Below are positions 1-5,216 of a stretch of DNA of 5,216 bases, in pieces; position 1 is the stretch's first letter; every line of letters begins with the position of its first letter. The notes beneath the pieces were generated by a model. That model did not search any database, was not told the origin of the DNA, and saw nothing but the letters and a program-made list of their open reading frames with translations. The DNA is from Flavobacteriales bacterium (GTDB taxonomy: Bacteria; Bacteroidota; Bacteroidia; Flavobacteriales; Parvicellaceae), in contig JAAZYJ010000109.1 of assembly GCA_014239715.1 (NCBI GenBank), positions 1 to 5,216 on the forward strand, in the 5' to 3' direction. The position numbers and the translations under genes are program-made.

Positions 1-1958
1 CAGTAAGCAATGATGCACGGGAAGAGATCATAGCAATTGAGATCAACCCAAGAGTATCGCGGTCGTCAGCACTTGCATCTAAAGCAACCGGTTATCCGAT
101 TGCAAAGATTGCGTCGAAATTAGCGATCGGATATCACCTTGACGAATTGGATAATCAGATCACTCAATCCACATCTGCTTTTTTTGAACCAACGTTGGAC
201 TATGTTATTGTCAAAATACCAAGATGGAACTTCAACAAATTTCCGGGATCGGATCGTGAGTTGGGATTGCAAATGAAATCGGTTGGAGAGGTAATGGGAA
301 TTGGACGGTCGTTTCAGGAAGCACTTCAAAAAGCTTGTCAGTCGCTGGAGGTCGGAAGAAATGGATTAGGTGCGGATGGACGGGAACTGAAAAACCAGGA
401 TCAGATATTAGCTAGTCTTGAAAGACCAAGCTGGAACAGATTGTTCCATATTCACGACGCTATTAAATTGGGGATACCATTTAAAACCATCAAAGAAAAA
501 ACCAGAATTGACGATTGGTTCTTAAGACAAATAGACGACTTGATCCAATTGGAAAGAAAGATCGAGAAGTGCACACTTGAAAGCCTCACAAGAGATTTGC
601 TGTATGAAGCCAAACAAAAGGGCTATGCAGATCGACAAATAGCACATTTGTTAAGTTGCCTGGAGAGCCAGGTTTTCAAGAAAAGGCATGAGCTGGGAAT
701 CAAAAGAGGATATAGATTGGTCGATACGTGTGCAGCCGAATTTGAAGCAAAAACACCGTACTACTATTCTACCTTCGAAGACGAGAATGAGTCTGTTAAG
801 ACGGACAAAAAGAGTATTGTTGTGCTTGGCTCAGGGCCCAATAGAATTGGCCAAGGAATTGAATTTGATTATTCGTGCGTTCATGGGGTCCTTGCAGCTA
901 AGGAATGTGGTTACGAAACAATAATGATCAATTGCAACCCGGAAACCGTTTCAACAGATTTTGATACGGCAGATAAATTGTATTTCGAACCGGTTTTCTG
1001 GGAGCATATTTATGACATTATTCTACATGAGCAACCTGAAGGTGTAATTGTGCAGCTGGGCGGTCAGACGGCTTTGAAGCTGTCTGAAAAGCTGGAGAGG
1101 TATGGAATAAAAATAATGGGAACAAGCTTTCAGGCTCTGGATCTGGCGGAAGATAGGGGGCGCTTTTCAAATCTGTTGAAAGAAATGGAAATTCCATACC
1201 CTGAGTTTGGAGTTGTAGAAAGTGCCGAACAGGCGTTAACCCTTTCGAAAGACCTGGGATATCCGCTCCTGGTCCGGCCGTCGTATGTTTTGGGTGGGCA
1301 GAAAATGAAAATAGTGATCAACGACGATGACCTGGAACATCATGTAGTTGACATTCTTAAGGATATGCCTGACAATCAGATTCTGCTGGATCATTTTCTG
1401 GGTGGTGCAATTGAATGTGAGGCCGATGCGATTTGCGATGGGGAAAATGTCTACATTATTGGGGTAATGCAACACATTGAGCCAGCAGGGATCCACTCCG
1501 GAGATTCATATGCGGTTCTGCCACCTTACAACTTGGGAGATCTGGTGTTAGAACAGATTGTTGAATACACAAATCGAATTGCAATTGCTTTGGAGACAGT
1601 TGGACTAATCAACATTCAGTTTGCCGTAAAAGATGACAAAGTTTATATCATTGAGGCAAACCCAAGGGCCTCCAGAACGGTCCCTTTCATTGCTAAAGCA
1701 TACGATGAACCCTATGTTAACTTTGCTTCAAAGATCATGTTGGGAGAAAATAAGGTAACTGATTTTGATTTTAAGCCGAAGAAGAATGGGTATGCGATCA
1801 AAATACCGGTATTCTCATTCGAAAAATTCCCGAACGTGAATAAAGAGCTAGGGCCGGAAATGAAATCTACCGGGGAAGCGATTCGGTTTATAGATAACCT
1901 GAAAGATCCCTTCTTCAGAAAGATCTATTCAGAACGAAACTTGTACCTGAGCAGATAA
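1..1958 (+). CDS. carB: Carbamoyl-phosphate synthase large subunit, 5'-truncated by window edge; short form lacking the MGS allosteric domain
   Basis: CarB makes carbamoyl phosphate from bicarbonate, two ATP and ammonia channelled from the CarA glutaminase, feeding pyrimidine and arginine synthesis in the cytoplasm. Reading starts in frame at base 3 and gives 651 residues to TAA at 1956-1958; the TTG at 147 is internal. Seen in order: the end of the first ATP-grasp domain (IEINPRVSRSS, residues 12-22, equivalent to E. coli E299, N301, R303 and R306); KIPRWNFNKFPG; the helical oligomerization domain (about 117-265); the second-half opening GSGPNRIGQGIEFDYS (276-291, E. coli about 562); and the second ATP-grasp domain (about 390-580) with RPSYVLGG, DAICDGE, HIEPAGIHSGDS and the metal-ligand motif EANPRAS (E551). 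Aligning to E. coli by eye, about 286 residues are missing, so the full protein is near 937, against 1073 in E. coli. The C-terminus ends at IYSERNLYLSR soon after GPEMKSTGEA, so the MGS-like UMP/IMP/ornithine-binding domain is absent. No frameshift is seen; identity is very secure. Confidence 0.98.
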   Translation, partial: VSNDAREEIIAIEINPRVSRSSALASKATGYPIAKIASKLAIGYHLDELDNQITQSTSAFFEPTLDYVIVKIPRWNFNKFPGSDRELGLQMKSVGEVMGIGRSFQEALQKACQSLEVGRNGLGADGRELKNQDQILASLERPSWNRLFHIHDAIKLGIPFKTIKEKTRIDDWFLRQIDDLIQLERKIEKCTLESLTRDLLYEAKQKGYADRQIAHLLSCLESQVFKKRHELGIKRGYRLVDTCAAEFEAKTPYYYSTFEDENESVKTDKKSIVVLGSGPNRIGQGIEFDYSCVHGVLAAKECGYETIMINCNPETVSTDFDTADKLYFEPVFWEHIYDIILHEQPEGVIVQLGGQTALKLSEKLERYGIKIMGTSFQALDLAEDRGRFSNLLKEMEIPYPEFGVVESAEQALTLSKDLGYPLLVRPSYVLGGQKMKIVINDDDLEHHVVDILKDMPDNQILLDHFLGGAIECEADAICDGENVYIIGVMQHIEPAGIHSGDSYAVLPPYNLGDLVLEQIVEYTNRIAIALETVGLINIQFAVKDDKVYIIEANPRASRTVPFIAKAYDEPYVNFASKIMLGENKVTDFDFKPKKNGYAIKIPVFSFEKFPNVNKELGPEMKSTGEAIRFIDNLKDPFFRKIYSERNLYLSR

Positions 1959-2021
1959 TTAACTTGGCCGAAGGATTAGTCCATTACATTGCTTATTTTC
2001 GAATTCACTAAATGCAATTAC
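1959..2021 (+). other. Short intergenic gap between carB and the YfhO-family gene
   Basis: These 63 bases separate the carB stop from the preferred ATG of the next gene. I see no GC-rich hairpin followed by T residues, so a factor-independent terminator is not supported and read-through from carB is possible. There is no Shine-Dalgarno sequence close to the ATG at 2022; an AAGGA at 1971-1975 lies 13 bases before an in-frame TTG at 1989, which is the only argument for the longer start. No remnant of the missing CarB C-terminal domain is present here. Confidence 0.6.
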
Positions 2022-4781
2022 ATGGGAGCTTTCTTTAAAAAGAACTACGTTCATTTTGTCGCCATTGGAATTTTTCTGCTGATCTCTTCGATTTTTTTCA
2101 GCCCTGCGTTGAAAGGGTTTATTCCCAAGATGCATGACATTACCACGCATCGCTCCAGCAGTAAAGAAATAGTTGACCTTAAGAATGTGTATGGAGAAGA
2201 CAGCTTCTGGACGAGTCGCGTTTTTTCGGGCATGCCATCCTATCAGATTTCTGCAGATTATCCCAAAGGGGTTCAGCGTTTTTTCTACAATGCTGTTACG
2301 CTTTGCTTACCATACCCCGTTAACTTCTTGTTCCTGATGTTCGTGAGCTTGTACATTCTCTTGATGTGCTTAAAAGTGGACCCCTGGATTGCTATTGCAG
2401 GTGCTGTTGGGTTTGGATTATGTTCACATTTCGTAATAATTATGGGTGCCGGTCATACTTCCAAGACGCATGCGATGGCCTATATACCTGCAATTCTTGG
2501 AGCATTTATTCGAGTGCTCAAAGGTTCAAAATATATCAGGTATGGAATTCTGCTAGCTGTATTGTTGATGTTGCAGCTATTCGCAAACCATTATCAGGTA
2601 ACCTATTATACATTTATTTTGTTGTTGATTACAGGTCTTTTTGTATTTCCAGATGTCATTCTAAGAGATGTAAAACGGTACCGCAATAAGAACGAAGATC
2701 CGGAATTCGAAAACTACCCGAAACCATGGCTTAGCTTTTTACTTAAACCAGCTATAATCGTCATTGCCGGATTACTTGCTTTTGGAGCAAATTCATCCAG
2801 CATATTGATGACTAGCGATTTCGCAAAACATACGATCAGAGGCAAGTCTGAGTTAACGGTTAGACCGGACGGAAAAGAAATTGATAAAACGGACCTGAAT
2901 CAAACGGATGGATTAGATAGATCTTACATAACGGAGTATACTTACGATAAAGGTGAGTTATTCAGCTATTTAGTTCCAAACTCAATCGAAGCGCCTGAAT
3001 ATTCTGATTTCCTCCAGGATATGGCGAGACGAAACCCTCAGGAATATCAGGCATTGGTTGATGCTTATCAGGCGAATTCGGGTAAATTATCTCGAAACAG
3101 AGGGGTGTTCTTGTCAGGTTATTTCGGAGATCAAACCTCGGCCAGACCTCATTACTTAGGAGCTCTTTTTATTTACTTGGCCATTTTGGGATTATTCTTC
3201 GCTAAGGGCTGGATCAAATGGGGCTTGTTCACAGCTACTTTTTTAGCCATTTTATTGTCTCTTGGACAGAATTTAGGCGGTTCAATGGAGGATATGTGGT
3301 TAACGAACTGGTTCATTGACAATGTTCCCTTGTACAATAAGTTCAGGGCGGTCAAGATGATATTGGTTCTAGCAGAGGTTTCGGTACCTGTTCTTGCCAT
3401 GTTGGGGCTTCATCAAATACTAAAGGACAGGAAAGTAGCTGCTGGTAAAAAGAAATTATTCTTCGGGGTGTCAGGTGTTTTCTTTCTGTTTATGATAGCA
3501 AATGCTGTCAATCCAGAATTGATCGCTTCATTTTATAGCACCAATGAAATGGCGGTAATGGAAGAGTATGGATCAGACCTGTTCTTAACCAATACTGTAG
3601 AATCGGCAACGTTTGAGTCTGCAGCAGAAAAAGTAAAAGACTTCAGGATAGAAGGATATGGGGCAGACATGACAAGAGCATTGATATTTGTCATTTTAGG
3701 AATTGCCGTATTGTCACTGTATTTTTTAAATGTGATCAAACGAAATGTGGTAATTCCGGTGCTGAGCTTTATCTTGTTTATTGATATGTTCAGCATGGCA
3801 AACCGGTTTTCAAGTAATGAAATGGAAGGGGGAGATTATGTTTCATGGCAGCCAACTGCTGACTTGAACAAGAGAGCCGTCGCACTAAGTTCAGCTGATC
3901 GCCAGATCCTTGAAATTGAAAAGGCAAAAATTCCGGATTTTGCCACTCGAAATAGAGATGTTCAAAAGAAACTTAAAGAGGCTGGGTTTGTTCAGAATGC
4001 TATGGATAAGCAGATTGCACAGTATACCACATTGAACTTTAATTCTAATTATAGGGTGTTAGGTTTAGCCAACCCATTCAATGATGGAGAGACTCCGTTT
4101 TATCATAAAAGTACCACTGGTTATAACGCAGCTAAACTCAAGAAATTTCAGGAGATCATCGAATTTAGATTGGGATCAGAGCTGCAACAATTGCAGGATC
4201 CAACTGTGACAAAGGTGGTCAATATGTTGAATACACGGTACATAATTGCTCAGGACAAATCACAGGCTTTTACAAATCCGTTTGCCTTTGGAAATGCATG
4301 GTTTGCTAAAGGGTTCCACAAGGTTAAAAATGCAAATGAGGAGATTTTGGCCATCAATGAGGTCGATGTGAAAGAGCTTGCGATTGTACAGGAAAAGTAC
4401 TTGGATCAAATAAATTTGGACATAGATGTGGACGAAGGTGCCTCGATTATACAAAGGACCCTAGACTATCGTCCAAATCATTTAGTTTATGATTTTAATT
4501 CGTCTGCAGATCAGTTTGTAGTGTTCTCAGAAATCTACTACCCGGATGGGTGGAATGCCTACATAGACGGGGCATTGGTAGATCATATTGGGGTTAATTA
4601 TATCCTTAGAGGATTGAGCGTGCCCAGTGGTGAGCACAAGATTGAGTTTAAGTTTGAGCCTACCAAAGTAGCAAAGTTGAATACTATTGGATTGGTATGC
4701 TCAACCATCGTATTATTGCTGGTATTAGCCTGGATGTTCATACTGTATAAAGAGCGAAAGAAACCTTTAGAAGTAAAATGA
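2022..4781 (+). CDS. YfhO-family polytopic membrane protein (putative GT-C-like glycan-modifying protein)
   Basis: This is a 919-residue inner-membrane protein of the YfhO family. Bacillus YfhO is implicated in glycosylation of lipoteichoic acid; the role of the Bacteroidota members is not established. By eye there are about 14 membrane segments: near 9-28, 99-117, 121-141, 152-167, 172-189, 193-213, 241-263, 377-396, 399-417, 443-466, 479-497, 551-572, 575-593 and 887-909. Family signatures seen are an acidic loop after segment 1 (MHD, D39), FWTSRVFSGMPSYQIS (62-77), GHTSKTHAMAYIP (144-156), NHYQVTYY (189-196), KFRAVKMILVLAE (440-452), NYRVLGL (676-682), FNDGETPFYHKSTTGYNAAKL (start 686), and a C-terminal beta-rich domain with YYPDGWNAYIDG (839-850) and VPSGEHKIEFKFEP (867-880) before the last segment. 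Residues 594-886 should form one soluble domain, probably periplasmic. ATG 2022 is chosen over TTG 1989 because the extra 11 residues (MLIFEFTKCNY) are atypical and the hydrophobic segment follows naturally from MGAFFKKNY. The stop overlaps the next gene's start. Family confident; substrate unknown. Confidence 0.9.
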   Translation: MGAFFKKNYVHFVAIGIFLLISSIFFSPALKGFIPKMHDITTHRSSSKEIVDLKNVYGEDSFWTSRVFSGMPSYQISADYPKGVQRFFYNAVTLCLPYPVNFLFLMFVSLYILLMCLKVDPWIAIAGAVGFGLCSHFVIIMGAGHTSKTHAMAYIPAILGAFIRVLKGSKYIRYGILLAVLLMLQLFANHYQVTYYTFILLLITGLFVFPDVILRDVKRYRNKNEDPEFENYPKPWLSFLLKPAIIVIAGLLAFGANSSSILMTSDFAKHTIRGKSELTVRPDGKEIDKTDLNQTDGLDRSYITEYTYDKGELFSYLVPNSIEAPEYSDFLQDMARRNPQEYQALVDAYQANSGKLSRNRGVFLSGYFGDQTSARPHYLGALFIYLAILGLFFAKGWIKWGLFTATFLAILLSLGQNLGGSMEDMWLTNWFIDNVPLYNKFRAVKMILVLAEVSVPVLAMLGLHQILKDRKVAAGKKKLFFGVSGVFFLFMIANAVNPELIASFYSTNEMAVMEEYGSDLFLTNTVESATFESAAEKVKDFRIEGYGADMTRALIFVILGIAVLSLYFLNVIKRNVVIPVLSFILFIDMFSMANRFSSNEMEGGDYVSWQPTADLNKRAVALSSADRQILEIEKAKIPDFATRNRDVQKKLKEAGFVQNAMDKQIAQYTTLNFNSNYRVLGLANPFNDGETPFYHKSTTGYNAAKLKKFQEIIEFRLGSELQQLQDPTVTKVVNMLNTRYIIAQDKSQAFTNPFAFGNAWFAKGFHKVKNANEEILAINEVDVKELAIVQEKYLDQINLDIDVDEGASIIQRTLDYRPNHLVYDFNSSADQFVVFSEIYYPDGWNAYIDGALVDHIGVNYILRGLSVPSGEHKIEFKFEPTKVAKLNTIGLVCSTIVLLLVLAWMFILYKERKKPLEVK
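4778..4781 (+). other. ATGA stop/start overlap between YfhO-family gene and glycosyltransferase
   Basis: The ATG of the glycosyltransferase (4778-4780) and the TGA of the YfhO-family gene (4779-4781) share bases. Overlaps of this kind are typical of translational coupling by ribosomes that terminate and restart. With no intergenic space and no clear ribosome binding site for the second gene, the two proteins are probably made from one transcript. Confidence 0.9.
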
Positions 4782-5216
4782 GTAATGCCACAAAAAAAAA
4801 GGTTTTAATAATTACGTATTACTGGCCTCCTGCGGGCGGTGTAGCCGTACTTCGCTGGTATAAATTTGTTACCTACTTAGCTGAATTTGGATATGAACCA
4901 ATTGTTTATACGGTTCAAGATGGGGAGTTTGGTGTGTTTGATAACTCCAAAAGCGATTTGTCAGATAAGATCACAGTTTTAAGAGAACCGATAAAAGAGC
5001 CGTATAAACTGTACAAGAAGTTTACTGGAAAAAAGCAGGATGAAAAGATCAAACAAGAAGCTTTCGCAGAATCTAATGGAAAAGAGGGCTTAGCTGTCTG
5101 GATTCGTGGAAATTTCTTCATTCCGGATGCGCGAAAATTTTGGGTCAACAGATCCGTAAAACGATTAAGCTCTTTTTTAACCGAAAACTCTGTCGATGCA
5201 ATCGTTAGTAACGGAA
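4778..5216 (+). CDS. GT4-like glycosyltransferase, N-terminal part (3' end beyond the window)
   Basis: This is the first 146 residues of a probable cytoplasmic or membrane-associated GT-B glycosyltransferase, transferring a sugar from a nucleotide donor to a glycan or lipid-linked acceptor. After a lysine-rich start (MSNATKKK) comes the first Rossmann strand VLIITYYWPP and a glycine-containing loop AGGVAVLRWYKFVTYL (19-34), then FGYEPIVYT (37-45), EPYKLYKKFTGKK (74-86) and WIRGNFFIPDARKFW (108-122). I recognise these blocks from Bacteroidota GT4-family proteins, usually a little over 400 residues; the C-terminal donor-binding domain lies outside the window. The start is fixed by ATG 4778-4780, which overlaps the preceding TGA (4779-4781), so translation is probably coupled to the YfhO-family gene. 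The sequence before it is A-rich (GAAGTAAA) with no strong Shine-Dalgarno. A nine-A run sits at codons 5-8. Donor and acceptor cannot be inferred. Confidence 0.9.
   Translation, partial: MSNATKKKVLIITYYWPPAGGVAVLRWYKFVTYLAEFGYEPIVYTVQDGEFGVFDNSKSDLSDKITVLREPIKEPYKLYKKFTGKKQDEKIKQEAFAESNGKEGLAVWIRGNFFIPDARKFWVNRSVKRLSSFLTENSVDAIVSNG
4792..4800 (+). repeat. Nine-adenine homopolymer with in-frame A AAA AAG heptamer (4795-4801)
   Basis: Nine consecutive A residues encode part of the lysine run KKK at residues 6-8 of the glycosyltransferase. In the reading frame the last seven bases plus G read A AAA AAG, the same form as the dnaX -1 slippery site. A -1 shift here would reach a TAA at 4861-4863 after 20 further codons; a +1 shift would meet TAA at 4806-4808. 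The tract is certain; any slippage function is inference. Confidence 0.5.

Noticed and set aside
120..329. Minus-strand open frames, here and at 1130-1321, 1236-1496, 1959-2150, 2051-2233, 3173-3400, 3533-3796, 4260-4454 and 4915-5148
   Set aside because: All lie largely or wholly antisense to the three confident genes, are short, and show no recognisable protein features; they are shadows of the coding frames.
688..924. Open frame on the + strand inside carB
   Set aside because: It overlaps strongly conserved CarB coding sequence in another frame, and its translation has no recognisable domain.
180..1900. Similarity between KIPRWNFNKFPGSDRELG and KIPVFSFEKFPNVNKELG within CarB
   Set aside because: This is the ancient internal duplication shared by all CarB proteins, not a new repeat.
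147..1958. TTG at 147 as the start of a 603-residue protein
   Set aside because: The frame is open to the window start and the residues before it (for example NPRVSRSSALASKATG) are highly conserved CarB sequence, so the gene begins upstream of the window.
1964..1980. Possible small hairpins (CTTGGCCGAAG, GGATTAGTCC)
   Set aside because: The stems are only about three base pairs and are not followed by a T run, so they are not credible terminators.
1994..2001. TATTTTCG resembling the Bacteroidota -7 promoter element TAnnTTTG
   Set aside because: It has one mismatch in the conserved part and no TTG-type -33 element at the expected spacing; the nearest upstream TTG (1964-1966) is too far.
1989..2021. 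TTG 1989 as the start of the YfhO-family gene
   Set aside because: It adds 11 residues with no family likeness. AAGGA at 1971-1975 is rather far for a ribosome binding site, and ATG 2022 gives a normal lysine-containing start before the first membrane segment. It is not fully excluded.
2366..2689. 107-codon + strand open frame inside the YfhO-family gene
   Set aside because: It is fully inside a membrane-protein gene in another frame; its cysteine- and tyrosine-rich translation is what out-of-frame reading of hydrophobic codons gives.

Overview
The window is a 5.2 kb, moderately AT-rich, gene-dense stretch with all three genes on the + strand. Both ends are cut inside genes. It looks like the chromosome of a member of the Bacteroidota (Flavobacteriia/Cytophagia-like). 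Three things point there: a carbamoyl-phosphate synthase large subunit that ends before the usual C-terminal allosteric domain, a very large YfhO-type membrane protein with the sequence signatures common in that phylum, and starts without a clear Shine-Dalgarno sequence. The taxonomic call is by recognition of protein families, not by any search.

Layout: (1) positions 1-1958 hold the last 651 codons of carB, whose true start lies before the window. (2) A 63-base gap (1959-2021) contains no convincing terminator or promoter. (3) Positions 2022-4781 hold a complete 919-residue polytopic YfhO-family membrane protein. (4) Positions 4778 to the window end hold the first 146 codons of a GT4-like glycosyltransferase, which overlaps the YfhO stop codon by four bases (ATGA).

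How the genes relate: CarB is housekeeping (carbamoyl phosphate for pyrimidines and arginine) and probably only a neighbour. The YfhO-like protein and the glycosyltransferase look like a translationally coupled pair acting on a cell-surface glycan or lipid-linked sugar. The membrane protein would be the GT-C-like membrane partner and the other gene a cytoplasmic nucleotide-sugar-dependent enzyme. Their substrate cannot be read from the sequence.

I see no RNA gene, mobile element, CRISPR array, attachment site or obviously novel system. The points most worth a second look are the missing allosteric domain of CarB, the overlapping YfhO/glycosyltransferase pair, and a nine-adenine tract containing an in-frame A AAA AAG slippery heptamer a few codons into the glycosyltransferase.
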